From assembly GCF_001673635.1 (NCBI RefSeq), contig NZ_LZMH01000085.1:1-64000 (forward strand): 64,000 nucleotides of DNA, read 5' to 3'. The position numbers were made by a program, and so were the translations under genes. A model generated the notes under the pieces. It ran no database searches and was not told where the DNA came from. It saw only the letters and a list, made by a program, of their open reading frames with translations. Source of the stretch: Mycobacterium asiaticum. Its GTDB lineage: Bacteria; Actinomycetota; Actinomycetes; Mycobacteriales; Mycobacteriaceae. Shown in pieces: positions 45,716-54,270 of the stretch (the first letter of the stretch is position 1; each line of letters begins with the position of its first letter).

Positions 45716-47041
45716 TCACCCACCGGACATCCGGTCGGACTCGGGCAGGTCCAGATAGCGCTCCAGGTTGCGGTGCATGTTGATCACGCGGCGCTCTTCG
45801 TTGGACAGCACCAAATGGGTGAGCCCGGGCTGATGCAATCCGCGCTGCAGGCCGGGCAGCACTCGGATGTCCTGGGTGAGCACGATTCCGGGCTCGGCGT
45901 CCGCGGCCGACATCCGGACATCGGTCGGCTTGTTCCGTCCCGCACCCGGCGGCATCCGCGACATCAGGAACATCACCAGCTCGCCGTGATCGGGGTCGGG
46001 TCCGGGCCGCGAGCACATGATTGTCAGGTGGTCGGCGTTGGCCAAGAACGTCATGTTGGGGAAGACGTTGTACTGGTGCAACCGGGTGATCCGATCGGTG
46101 TCGGCCCAGTCCAGGTCGACACCGCGACTCGCGGCAAACGCCCGGGTGTGGGCAGCGATCAGGTCGGGCACCGTTTGGCCGGGCTGCCGTTCGGCGGCGG
46201 GAAACGGGGTGCCTTCGACCGCGCCCATCAGCGCGCCTTGGGTGTAAACGTAAGCGTCCCAGACCTCTTCGTCGCTCAGCCTGCCCTCGAACCGGGGGCT
46301 CGGTACCCCGTAGGGCTGATCCGACTTACCGGCATGCACCCAAATCTTCTGCGGCGCATGAACATCATCGACACACCGCAGCAGTTCGGGATGCAGCGTC
46401 TGAATGTGGTAGGTCTCGCTGTAGCCGTCGGCGATCGTCTTCCAGTTGGCCTCGACCTCCACGGTCAGCGTTGCGTAGCAGCGGAATTCAGCGATGTTGC
46501 ACCACGCGATGTCCTGCGGGATCTCGTCCAGGTACTCCGTCAACGGCATCGCGCCCAAGTCGAGATTGACGAAGACCATGCCCTCGAAGGTGTCGACCAA
46601 CGCTGGCAGTAAAGGAAAGTCCGACATTTTCAGCGAGCCGAAACCCTTGCGGTTAGGCACCCGCTTGAGTGCACCGGCCAGGTCCCAGGTCCAGCCGTGG
46701 TAGCCGCACTTGAGCTCACGCAGACCCGAACCGGAACCCACACACAGCGAGTTGCCGCGATGCCGGCAGGCGTTCTGAAACGCGCGCAGCACGCCGTCAT
46801 CCCCTCGGACGATCAGTACTCCGTATGGGCCGCAACGGTATTCGAAGTAATCGCCCGGCTGGTCAACATGGTCGACCATGCACGCGATCTGCCATACCCG
46901 CGGCCACATCCGCTCCATCTCCAGCGCGGCGAACGCCGGTGAGTAATAGCGCTCGACCGGCACCAGGGTCGGGGAGGCGGGCGGGGTGCCGATCGCGTCC
47001 TCACCCCCGGTACGGGTCGGGTTGCCCTCGGTCGTCGTCAT
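45716..47041 (-). CDS. Rieske-type ring-hydroxylating oxygenase alpha subunit
   Basis: A 441-residue Rieske non-haem iron oxygenase. The Rieske [2Fe-2S] ligands are Cys92, His94, Cys112 and His115 (NACRHRGNSL and KCGYHGW). The mononuclear iron histidines lie in GYSETYHIQTLHPEL. ATG 47041 (MTTTEGNP) is used; a longer frame from 47104 overlaps the upstream gene. Its electron donors are not encoded beside it. It follows the D-aminoacylase-like gene by 13 bases in one operon, suggesting joint breakdown of an N-acylated or aromatic compound. Confidence 0.93.
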   Translation of the reverse strand: MTTTEGNPTRTGGEDAIGTPPASPTLVPVERYYSPAFAALEMERMWPRVWQIACMVDHVDQPGDYFEYRCGPYGVLIVRGDDGVLRAFQNACRHRGNSLCVGSGSGLRELKCGYHGWTWDLAGALKRVPNRKGFGSLKMSDFPLLPALVDTFEGMVFVNLDLGAMPLTEYLDEIPQDIAWCNIAEFRCYATLTVEVEANWKTIADGYSETYHIQTLHPELLRCVDDVHAPQKIWVHAGKSDQPYGVPSPRFEGRLSDEEVWDAYVYTQGALMGAVEGTPFPAAERQPGQTVPDLIAAHTRAFAASRGVDLDWADTDRITRLHQYNVFPNMTFLANADHLTIMCSRPGPDPDHGELVMFLMSRMPPGAGRNKPTDVRMSAADAEPGIVLTQDIRVLPGLQRGLHQPGLTHLVLSNEERRVINMHRNLERYLDLPESDRMSGG

Positions 47042-47054
47042 GGGCTCCGAACGC

Positions 47055-48815
47055 CTAACGCGCTCCGCGCACCAATCGGCCCGGACGCGCCCCGGTGTCG
47101 ACATCGTTTCGGCGGGTCACGGCCCCGCTTACGATCGTGGCGGTGTAACCGCTTGCGCCCTGCAGGATCCGGCGCCCGCCGGCGGGCAGGTCGAAGGCCA
47201 TCGCCGCGGGGTGCAGCCGCAGGGCGTCCATGTCGATCACGTTGATGTCGGCCTTCTTGCCCGGTTCGATGGTGCCGCGGTCGGTGAGCCCGAACAGGTG
47301 CGCGGTGTCGCGAGACTGCTTGCGGATCACATACTCCAGCGACAATTTCTCCCCGCGCCGCCGGTCGCGTGCCCAATGCGTCAGCAGGAACGTGGGATAG
47401 GAAGCGTCACAAATCATTCCGCAGTGCGCCCCACCGTCGGACAGGCCCAGCACACCCGCCGGGTGCAGCATCATCTCCCGGATCGCGTCATGGTTGCCTT
47501 CGGCGTAGTTGAACAGCGGCAGCATCAACATCGCCGTCGCGTCCGACTCCAGCATCAGGTCATAGAGCGTTGACAGGGGATCCTCGCCGCGCGCTTTGGC
47601 GATCGCGGCGACGGTCCGGTCCGGCGTCGGCTCGTAGTCCGGCGGATCACCGAGCGCGTACAGCCGGCCCAGCGAATGCTGCACCATCGCGAACATGCCG
47701 TCGAACAACTGGGCCGGATCGATGGGCAGGTCGTCCTCGGACAAGATCGCGGCTTTGACCGCGGGTTCGGCCAGGCGCTGGGCAAGCTCCTCGCGACTGC
47801 ACTCCGCCTTGAGCCGGCGGTAGGTCGGCCGGTGGGTGAAACCGTGGTGCCCCTGGAACCCGATCATCATCCCGAACGGGCGGGCCGCGATCTGCGGATG
47901 CAGCCGGCTGCCTTCTGCGTGAGCGGCGGCTGAGACGTCCAGTTGCTCGCGCCACAGGTTGGGGTCGGCGTCGACCTGGATCAACGCGAAGGACACCGGG
48001 CGGTCGATCTCGCGGCTCAGTCGCCGCATCCAGTCCAGTTCCTTCTTCGGGCCGATGATGTCCTCTCCGGCGGCTCCCTGCGGCGCCAGTTCGAACACCG
48101 CCTGGCCGCCGGCGGCCATGGCGCGACCCAGTCCGAACAGTTCCTCTTCGGCGGCGAACGTGCCGGGCACCGGTTCGCCGTCCATCGCCGTGTGGGCCAG
48201 CGTGCGTGACGTGGAGAACCCGAGGGCGCCCGCTTCGATGCCTTCGCGGACCAGCCGGGCCATCGCCTCGATGTCCTCCGGGGTGGCGGGTTCGTTGCGC
48301 GCGCCCCGCTCACCCATCGCGTACGCGCGGACCGCGCCGTGTGCGATCTGGCTGCCGACGTCGACGGAGAACCGCTGCTTGCCGATCGCGTCGAGGTACT
48401 CCGGATAGGTCTCCCAGCCCCAGGTGATGCCCTCGGTCAACGCGGTGCCCGGGATATCTTCGACCCCTTCCATCAACTTGATCAGCCAGTCTTCGGCGCC
48501 CGGGCGAACCGGAGCGAAGCCGACGCCGCAGTTGCCGGTGACGATCGTCGTGACGCCGTGACCGCTGGACGGCTCGAGCAGGCTGTCCCAGCTCACCTGG
48601 CCGTCGTAGTGCGTATGGATGTCCACGAACCCGGGCGCGACGATGTGACCGCTCGCGTCGATGGTTTCGGCGGCGTCCCCGGCCAGCTCCGGGTCGTCGG
48701 CACCCCGGCGGGCCACCTCGACGACCTTGCCGTCCTTGATGCCGATGTCCGCGCGATAGCGTCCCGCGCCCGTGCCGTCGACGACGGTGCCACCGATGAT
48801 TTTCAGGTCGAACAT
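47055..48815 (-). CDS. N-acyl-D-amino-acid amidohydrolase-like protein
   Basis: A 586-residue zinc amidohydrolase of the D-aminoacylase group. The metal motif is PGFVDIHTHYDGQ (His-x-His), with TGNCGVGFAPVRPG following, later FQGHHGFTHRPTY and VLGLSDGGAHCGMICDA with further ligands. KADINVIDMDALR is the usual C-terminal beta-domain motif. ATG 48815 has GGAGG upstream. It leads the operon with the Rieske oxygenase; a perfect palindrome 38 bases upstream is the probable operator, although no regulator gene lies beside it. Confidence 0.92.
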   Translation of the reverse strand: MFDLKIIGGTVVDGTGAGRYRADIGIKDGKVVEVARRGADDPELAGDAAETIDASGHIVAPGFVDIHTHYDGQVSWDSLLEPSSGHGVTTIVTGNCGVGFAPVRPGAEDWLIKLMEGVEDIPGTALTEGITWGWETYPEYLDAIGKQRFSVDVGSQIAHGAVRAYAMGERGARNEPATPEDIEAMARLVREGIEAGALGFSTSRTLAHTAMDGEPVPGTFAAEEELFGLGRAMAAGGQAVFELAPQGAAGEDIIGPKKELDWMRRLSREIDRPVSFALIQVDADPNLWREQLDVSAAAHAEGSRLHPQIAARPFGMMIGFQGHHGFTHRPTYRRLKAECSREELAQRLAEPAVKAAILSEDDLPIDPAQLFDGMFAMVQHSLGRLYALGDPPDYEPTPDRTVAAIAKARGEDPLSTLYDLMLESDATAMLMLPLFNYAEGNHDAIREMMLHPAGVLGLSDGGAHCGMICDASYPTFLLTHWARDRRRGEKLSLEYVIRKQSRDTAHLFGLTDRGTIEPGKKADINVIDMDALRLHPAAMAFDLPAGGRRILQGASGYTATIVSGAVTRRNDVDTGARPGRLVRGAR

Positions 48816-48852
48816 GACTGCCTCCACGGCACGAACCCGGGCTGGGGAATTA

Positions 48853-48875
48853 ATACGCTACGCCGCGTAGCGTAT
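48853..48875. promoter_or_regulatory. Perfect palindromic operator upstream of the amidohydrolase operon
   Basis: Arms ATACGCTACG and CGTAGCGTAT flank a CCG centre, a perfect 10-bp inverted repeat of TetR-operator style, located 38 bases upstream of the amidohydrolase start. The regulator is not encoded next to it. Confidence 0.7.
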
Positions 48876-48933
48876 GTAACGACGGTATGCGTCCGGCTCG
48901 GCCGAGTCAATGAGTCAGGCGGGTCCGCTCGTA

Positions 48934-49362
48934 TCAACCGGTCGGCGCGTTGAGGCGCTTCCACAGCAGTCGCACCTGGGTGCCTCGAGCGGTGCCGTTG
49001 ATGTCGGCTTCGTCGGCCAACGCACGCATCAGGGGTATTCCGCGGCCACGGGAGAAATCCTCCGCCGCAGCGCGCTTTCGCCACTGGCCGCGATCTTTGA
49101 CGGTGACCGCAAGGCTGTCCGAATCGGGGTCGTAGGTCGCGTGGATGTCCATCGTGCCGCGGTCAGGCGCCGAATAGGCGAACTCGGCGACGTTGGCCAG
49201 CGCTTCGCTGACCGCCAGGACCAGATCGCTGAACCGCTCGGCGCCCAGGGTGAAATGCCGATCGAGCCAATTGCGGAACTCGACCCGCAGCCGTGCGGCG
49301 TTCGAACCATGGGCGGCAACGCCCGTTCGGACGAAACTGGATCGGTCGTCGAGAGGCGTCAT
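48934..49362 (-). CDS. Anti-sigma factor kinase, RsbW/HATPase type
   Basis: A 142-residue GHKL ATPase of the RsbW/SpoIIAB kind, which binds a sigma factor and phosphorylates its antagonist. The N box is LVLAVSEALANVAEFAY, the G1 region is VTVKDRGQW and the G2 region is SRGRGIPLMRALADE. It lies 46 bases downstream of the STAS gene on the same strand. No sigma factor gene is near, so the target sigma must be encoded elsewhere, as for several mycobacterial partner-switch proteins. Confidence 0.9.
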   Translation of the reverse strand: MTPLDDRSSFVRTGVAAHGSNAARLRVEFRNWLDRHFTLGAERFSDLVLAVSEALANVAEFAYSAPDRGTMDIHATYDPDSDSLAVTVKDRGQWRKRAAAEDFSRGRGIPLMRALADEADINGTARGTQVRLLWKRLNAPTG

Positions 49363-49408
49363 GGTGGGGGATGCTAAGCGCGTCCGGCCCTACCCAGCAC
49401 AACCGGAT

Positions 49409-49786
49409 TCAGGCACCAGCGACCCAGCTCAGAGCATTGTCGACGGTGCGGTGCAGGGAAAGCAGGCTGTCGATCCCCATCAGCTTGATCGGGCGGCTGG
49501 TGGCGGGTCCGTCGGCCACGACCGCGAACTTGGTGGGTGCGACGACCTCGGCCTGACCGTTTACCAGGACGCTCAGCCCGGCCGAGGCCAGGAATTCCAC
49601 CTTGCTGAGGTCCACGATGAGGGCCGCGGGCTTGGCGGCCAGAGACGTGCTGATCGCTTCGGCCAGCTGCGGGGCGCTGAGCATGTCGACCTCGCCGGAT
49701 ACGGCGAGCACAACGGCCCCGTCTCTCTCGTGCTGTTCCACCTCGAAAGAGGCCCTGTTCACTGGATCGCCGGGTTGATCGACCAT
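49409..49786 (-). CDS. STAS-domain anti-anti-sigma factor
   Basis: A 125-residue STAS protein of the SpoIIAA/RsbV group. The core is VVLAVSGEVDMLSAPQLAEAI followed by VDLSKVEFLASAGLSVLV, where the serine in ASAGL is the usual phosphorylation site. When unphosphorylated it would bind the HATPase encoded next to it and free the sigma factor. ATG 49786 lies only four bases from a SigF-like -10 element, so the transcript is likely leaderless. Confidence 0.93.
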   Translation of the reverse strand: MVDQPGDPVNRASFEVEQHERDGAVVLAVSGEVDMLSAPQLAEAISTSLAAKPAALIVDLSKVEFLASAGLSVLVNGQAEVVAPTKFAVVADGPATSRPIKLMGIDSLLSLHRTVDNALSWVAGA

Positions 49787-49789
49787 GCT

Positions 49790-49817
49790 GTATCCAAATC
49801 CGTCCGTGCGGGAAAAC
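49790..49817 (-). promoter_or_regulatory. Possible SigF-type promoter of the STAS/HATPase operon
   Basis: On the minus strand GTTT (49817-49814) and GGATAC (49795-49790) resemble the SigF consensus GTTT...GGGTAT, with an 18-base spacer that is one longer than usual. The STAS ATG follows within a few bases. Autocontrol by a SigF-like factor would fit partner-switch genes. Confidence 0.35.
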
Positions 49818-50017
49818 GCTTAGTTTTCAGACAACCACGCCAAGCCGGGGCTGTTGATTCAACCCGCCGAGCACCGCCGCCGATAGGCGCACCAATTGCG
49901 GCGCTACGGCAGCTAACAGACACCAATTCTAAGCCACTCCGCCTAAACCCTCACAACTGCCGTCGTCAGCGGCATTAAATGCGCAGGCACAATCCGGGTG
50001 GGTCTTGTGCACGTTGG

Positions 50018-50029
50018 TAGCGTCTGGGA
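50018..50029 (+). promoter_or_regulatory. Leaderless promoter -10 region, permease copy 1
   Basis: TAGCGT at 50018-50023, six bases, then ATG 50030. The same TAGCGT-N6-ATG arrangement precedes permease copy 2, although the surrounding sequence differs, so it appears conserved after duplication. Confidence 0.55.
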
Positions 50030-51079
50030 ATGCTCTTTGCCGCCCTGCGGGATATGCAATGGCGAAAGCGGCGCCTCGTTATCGCCATTGTCAGCACCGG
50101 ACTCATCTTCGGAATGACGCTGGTGATGAGCGGGCTGGCCAACGGGTTCCGAGTCGAGGCCCGGCAGACGGTCGACTCGCTGGGCGTCGACGCGTTCGTG
50201 GTCAAGGACGGCTCTGCGGGACCTTTCCTGGGCTCGACCCCGTTTCCCGACGTCGACCTGGGCCGGGTGCGGTCGGAAGTAGGGGTTTCAGCCGCCGCAC
50301 CGCTGGGCTGCGTCGGCACGATCATGCGAGAAGGGACGTCGACGCGCAACGTCACCGCGTTCGGTGCGCCCGAGCACGGGCCCGGCATGCCGCAGGTCTC
50401 CGAGGGCCGGGCGCCGGCCAGGCCGGACGAGGTCGCCGCGTCCAGCGTGTTGGGCCGACATCTCGGCGACACTATCCAGGTCGGCGCGCACACCCTGCGC
50501 GTCGTGGGCATAGTGCCCAACTCGACAGCGCTGGCGAAAATCCCCAACATCTTTCTCACGACGGAGGGCCTGCAACGGGTCGCCTACAACGGTCAGCCGA
50601 TGGTCACCTCGATCGGTGTCAACGGCACACCCTCCGCGCTGCCCGAGGGCTACCGGACCTATGACCGGACCGGTGCGGTCAACGACCTGATCCGGCCGTT
50701 GAAGGTCGCGGTCAACTCGATCACGATCGTGGCGATCCTGCTGTGGATTGTGGCGGTGCTGATCGTCGGGTCGGTCGTCTATCTCTCCGCGCTCGAGCGG
50801 GTCCGCGACTTCGCGGTGTTCAAGGCGATCGGAACGCCGACCCGCTCGATCCTGGCGGGCCTGGCGCTGCAGGCGCTGATCGTCTCGCTGTTCGCGGCGG
50901 CGGTCGGCGTCGTGCTGTCCAAATTGCTGGCGCCGTTGTTCCCGATGGTCGTCGCGGTCCCGGTGGAGGCGTATTTCCTATTGCCGGTGGTCGCGATCGT
51001 GATCGGGCTGCTGGCCAGCCTCGCCGGCCTGAGACGCGTGGTAGCCATCGATCCCGCACTTGCGTTCGGAGGTCCGTAA
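50030..51079 (+). CDS. FtsX-like ABC permease, Rv0072-like, copy 1
   Basis: A 349-residue membrane protein closely resembling M. tuberculosis Rv0072. It starts MLFAALRDMQWRKRRLVIAI. One membrane helix lies near the N-terminus, a large extracytoplasmic MacB-like domain follows (GVDAFVVKDGSAGPFLGSTP), and three C-terminal helices form the FtsX domain (ITIVAILLWIVAVLIVGSVV, the ALERVRDFAVFKAIGTP coupling loop, and two more). Such permeases work with a cognate ATPase in export or mechanotransmission, not amino-acid uptake, despite old glutamine transporter labels. It pairs with the ATPase gene three bases downstream. Confidence 0.93.
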   Translation: MLFAALRDMQWRKRRLVIAIVSTGLIFGMTLVMSGLANGFRVEARQTVDSLGVDAFVVKDGSAGPFLGSTPFPDVDLGRVRSEVGVSAAAPLGCVGTIMREGTSTRNVTAFGAPEHGPGMPQVSEGRAPARPDEVAASSVLGRHLGDTIQVGAHTLRVVGIVPNSTALAKIPNIFLTTEGLQRVAYNGQPMVTSIGVNGTPSALPEGYRTYDRTGAVNDLIRPLKVAVNSITIVAILLWIVAVLIVGSVVYLSALERVRDFAVFKAIGTPTRSILAGLALQALIVSLFAAAVGVVLSKLLAPLFPMVVAVPVEAYFLLPVVAIVIGLLASLAGLRRVVAIDPALAFGGP

Positions 51080-51082
51080 CCG

Positions 51083-52075
51083 TTGGGCGATCTCAGCATC
51101 CAGAATCTGGTCGTCGAGTACTACAGCGGCGGCTATGCCCTGCGGCCGATCAACGGGCTGAACCTCGACGTGGCGTCCGGGTCGCTGGTGATCCTGCTGG
51201 GGCCCAGCGGTTGCGGCAAGACGACGCTACTGTCCTGCCTCGGCGGCATCCTGCGGCCCAAGTCCGGGGCCATCAAGTTCGACGACGTCGACATCACCTC
51301 GCTGGACGGCAGGGAACTGGCCCAGTACCGGCGCGAGAAGGTGGGCATCGTCTTCCAGGCCTTCAACCTGGTGCCCAGCCTCAGCGCCCTGGAGAACGTG
51401 ATGGTGCCGCTGCGGGCCGCCGGCATGTCCCGCAAGGCCTCCCGCCGGCGCGCCACCGAACTGCTGGAGCGGGTCAACCTCGGCGACCGGCTCAAGCACC
51501 GCCCGGGTGACCTCAGCGGCGGCCAGCAGCAGCGGGTCGCGGTCGCGCGTGCGATCGCGCTGGACCCGCCGCTGATCCTGGCGGACGAACCGACCGCCCA
51601 CCTGGACTTCATCCAGGTCGAGGAGGTGCTGCGACTGATCCGCGAGCTCGCCGACGGCGATCGGGTGGTGGTGGTCGCGACCCACGATTCCCGGATGTTG
51701 CCGATGGCCGACCGGGTGGTGGAGCTGACGCCCGGTTTCGCCGACACCGACCGGGCGCCGGAAACGTTCGAGCTCAAGGCCGGCGTCGTGTTGTTCGAGC
51801 AGAGCACCATGGGCGAGCTCATCTACGTGGTGAAGGAGGGCGAGTTCGAGCTGGTGCACGAACTGGCCGACGGCGGCGAGGAGTTGATCAAGGTGGCCGG
51901 CCCCGGAGATTACTTCGGTGAGATGGGCGTGTTGTTCCACATGCCGCGGTCGGCGACCGCACGGGCTCGCACCGACGCGACGGTGGTCGGCTACACCGCG
52001 CAAGCCTTCCGGGAACGCCTCGGGATGGGCGGCAAGCGCGATCTGATCGAGCATCGCGAGCTCAGCAGCGAGTAG
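51083..52075 (+). CDS. ABC ATPase with C-terminal cyclic-nucleotide-binding domain, Rv0073-like, copy 1
   Basis: A 330-residue protein resembling M. tuberculosis Rv0073. Residues 1-220 are a LolD/MacB-type ATPase: Walker A LLGPSGCGKTTLLS, signature LSGGQQQRVAVARAI, Walker B LILADEPTAHLDF. Residues 235-330 form a cyclic-nucleotide-binding domain with the phosphate-binding cassette GDYFGEMGVLFHMPRSATARA, including the key Glu and Arg. This suggests cAMP control of the transporter. TTG 51083 is the start, where copy 2 has ATG. Translation is probably coupled to the permease three bases upstream. Confidence 0.92.
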   Translation: MGDLSIQNLVVEYYSGGYALRPINGLNLDVASGSLVILLGPSGCGKTTLLSCLGGILRPKSGAIKFDDVDITSLDGRELAQYRREKVGIVFQAFNLVPSLSALENVMVPLRAAGMSRKASRRRATELLERVNLGDRLKHRPGDLSGGQQQRVAVARAIALDPPLILADEPTAHLDFIQVEEVLRLIRELADGDRVVVVATHDSRMLPMADRVVELTPGFADTDRAPETFELKAGVVLFEQSTMGELIYVVKEGEFELVHELADGGEELIKVAGPGDYFGEMGVLFHMPRSATARARTDATVVGYTAQAFRERLGMGGKRDLIEHRELSSE

Positions 52076-52085
52076 AAAATGACCC

Positions 52086-52114
52086 TGCCCTGACAGGGCA
52101 AACGACGGTAGCGT
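52086..52114 (+). promoter_or_regulatory. Palindrome and leaderless -10 element, permease copy 2
   Basis: TGCCCT-GAC-AGGGCA (52086-52100) is a perfect 6-bp inverted repeat, then TAGCGT at 52109-52114, six bases and ATG 52121. The palindrome could be an operator over the -35 region or end the upstream transcript. Copy 1 lacks it. Confidence 0.5.
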
Positions 52115-52120
52115 CAGTGC

Positions 52121-53170
52121 ATGCTGTTCGCGGCCTTGCGCGACATGCAATGGCGAAGACGTCGCCTGGTCATCGCGATCGTCAGCACCGGACTGGTGTT
52201 CGCGATGACGCTCGTGCTCACCGGACTGGCCAACGGTTTTCGGGTTGAGGCGCAGCGCACCGTCGACGCGATGGGTGTCGACGCGTTCGTCGTCAAGTCC
52301 GGTGCGGCCGGGCCTTTCCTGGGCTCCACCCCATTCGCACCCGTCGACCTGGCGCGGGTGGCCGCGGAGCCCGGCGTGGTGGCGGTGGCGCCCCTCGCGA
52401 CCGCCGCGGCTGCCATCCGGGAAGGCACTGCCACGCGCAACGCCACCGCCTTCGGTGCGCCGGAACGCGGACCCGGCATGCCGAAGGTCTCCCAAGGCCG
52501 GGCTCCCGCCGTACCAGACGAGGTGGCGGTGTCGAGCACACTGGGCCGGCAGCTGGGCGACAGCGTGCAGGTCGGCGCCCGGACACTGCGCGTGGTGGGC
52601 ATCGTGCCCAACTCCACCGCACTGGCCAAGATGCCCAACATCTTCCTCACCACCGAAGGGCTGCAACAACTTTCGTACACCGGACAACCGATGGTCACCT
52701 CGATCGGCGTCAAGGGAACCCCGAAGGACCTGCCCGAGGGCTACCAACTCGTCGACCGCGCTGTCGGCGTCGCCGACCTGCTGCGGCCATTGAAGGTGGC
52801 CGTCGATGCGATCACGATCGTGGCGATCCTGCTGTGGATCGTGGCGGTGCTGATCGTGGGCTCGGTGGTATACCTTTCCGCGCTCGAGCGGTTGCGGGAC
52901 TTCGCGGTGTTCAAGGCGATCGGCATTCCGACCCGGTCGATCCTGGTGGGGCTTTGCCTGCAAGCGCTGGTGGTGGCGCTGCTCGCCGCCGTGGTCGGCG
53001 TCCTGCTGGCGCAATTGCTGGCGCCGCTGTTTCCGATGCTGGTGGTGATTCCGGTCGGCGCCTACCTGGCGTTGCCGGTGATCGCCATCGCGATCGGGTT
53101 GTTGGCCAGCGTCGCCGGGTTGCGGCGCGCGGTGGCGGTGGAACCGGCGCTCGCTTTCGGAGGTCCCTGA
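52121..53170 (+). CDS. FtsX-like ABC permease, Rv0072-like, copy 2
   Basis: A 349-residue paralogue of copy 1, identical in length and with most residues unchanged by eye (MLFAALRDMQWRRRRLVIAI, GVDAFVVKSGAAGPFLGSTP, ITIVAILLWIVAVLIVGSVV). Differences are concentrated in the extracytoplasmic domain between residues 80 and 230, which may reflect different partners or substrates. It begins 45 bases after the stop of ATPase copy 1 with its own promoter, so the two pairs can be expressed separately. Confidence 0.93.
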   Translation: MLFAALRDMQWRRRRLVIAIVSTGLVFAMTLVLTGLANGFRVEAQRTVDAMGVDAFVVKSGAAGPFLGSTPFAPVDLARVAAEPGVVAVAPLATAAAAIREGTATRNATAFGAPERGPGMPKVSQGRAPAVPDEVAVSSTLGRQLGDSVQVGARTLRVVGIVPNSTALAKMPNIFLTTEGLQQLSYTGQPMVTSIGVKGTPKDLPEGYQLVDRAVGVADLLRPLKVAVDAITIVAILLWIVAVLIVGSVVYLSALERLRDFAVFKAIGIPTRSILVGLCLQALVVALLAAVVGVLLAQLLAPLFPMLVVIPVGAYLALPVIAIAIGLLASVAGLRRAVAVEPALAFGGP

Positions 53171-53172
53171 CC

Positions 53173-54168
53173 ATGGGTGATTTGAGCATTCAGGACCTCG
53201 TCGTCGAATACTCCAGCGGTGGCTACGCGCTGCGGCCGATCAACGGCCTGAGCCTCGACGTGGCCGCCGGGTCGCTGCTGATTCTGTTGGGGCCCAGTGG
53301 CTGCGGGAAGACGACGCTGCTGTCCTGCCTGGGCGGCATCCTGCGGCCGAAGTCCGGGGTGATCAAGTTCGACGGCGTGGAGATCACCGCACTCGACGGC
53401 GCCGCGATGGCGCGCTACCGGCTGGAGAAGGTCGGCATTGTGTTCCAGGCCTTCAACCTCGTGCCCAGTCTGACCGCCCTGGAGAACGTGATGGTCCCGC
53501 TGCGCGGTGCCGGCATGTCGCGCGGGGCGGCGCGCCGGCGAGCCACCGAACTGCTCGAGCGGGTCAACCTCGGCGAGCGGATGAAGCATCGTCCCGGCGA
53601 CCTCAGTGGCGGCCAGCAGCAGCGGGTGGCGGTGGCCCGGGCGATCGCGCTGGACCCGCCGCTGATCCTGGCGGACGAACCGACCGCGCACCTGGACTTC
53701 ATCCAGGTCGAGGAGGTGCTGCGGCTGATCCGGGAACTCGCCGACGACGACCGGGTGGTGGTGGTCGCCACCCACGACAGCCGCATCCTGCCGATGGCCG
53801 ACCGGGTGGTCGAGATGGTCGCGCCCGCCGCTGCCTCCACCAATCGCGCCCCGGAGACGGTGCGGCTGAAGGCGGGCGAGGTGCTGTTCGAGCAGTGCAC
53901 CATGGGCGATCTGATCTACCTGGTGTCCGACGGGGAGTTCGAGATCGTGCGCGAATTGGCTGACGGCGGTGAGGAATTGGTCAAGGTCAGTGGCCCCGGC
54001 GACTACTTCGGCGAGATGGGCGTGCTGTTTCACATGCCGCGGTCAGCCACCGTGCGCGCCCGCACCGACGCGACCGCCGTCGGTTACACGGCGCAGGCCT
54101 TCCGTGAGCGGCTGGGACTGGGCGGTATCAGCGACGTGCTGGACCATCGCGAACCGGCCGACGATTAA
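53173..54168 (+). CDS. ABC ATPase with C-terminal cyclic-nucleotide-binding domain, Rv0073-like, copy 2
   Basis: A 331-residue paralogue of ATPase copy 1. Walker A LLGPSGCGKTTLLS, signature LSGGQQQRVAVARAI and Walker B LILADEPTAHLDF are unchanged, and the cyclic-nucleotide cassette GDYFGEMGVLFHMPRSATVRA is intact. The linker between the two domains (EMVAPAAASTNRAPETV) is the most divergent part. ATG 53173 lies two bases after the permease stop. The larger open frame beginning at 52834 is antisense-like noise in its first third. Confidence 0.93.
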   Translation: MGDLSIQDLVVEYSSGGYALRPINGLSLDVAAGSLLILLGPSGCGKTTLLSCLGGILRPKSGVIKFDGVEITALDGAAMARYRLEKVGIVFQAFNLVPSLTALENVMVPLRGAGMSRGAARRRATELLERVNLGERMKHRPGDLSGGQQQRVAVARAIALDPPLILADEPTAHLDFIQVEEVLRLIRELADDDRVVVVATHDSRILPMADRVVEMVAPAAASTNRAPETVRLKAGEVLFEQCTMGDLIYLVSDGEFEIVRELADGGEELVKVSGPGDYFGEMGVLFHMPRSATVRARTDATAVGYTAQAFRERLGLGGISDVLDHREPADD

Positions 54169-54215
54169 CCGGGCTGAACGATTCCGTTCGCCTGCTCGTG
54201 ATGCGGATTGAACCT

Positions 54216-54228
54216 GTGTCGCCGACAC
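54216..54228. promoter_or_regulatory. Short palindrome upstream of the peroxidase operon
   Basis: GTGTCG-C-CGACAC is a perfect 6-bp inverted repeat about 43 bases upstream of the catalase-like gene. It may be an operator; a chance occurrence in GC-rich DNA cannot be excluded. Confidence 0.35.
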
Positions 54229-54270
54229 TGTGTCTGTTTGCGGTCTGTTCGTGCCGAAAGGACGGTGGGC

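Noticed and set aside
49787..50029. Small gene in the STAS/permease gap
   Set aside because: No frame has a plausible start and coding composition; the stretch holds only promoter-like sequence.
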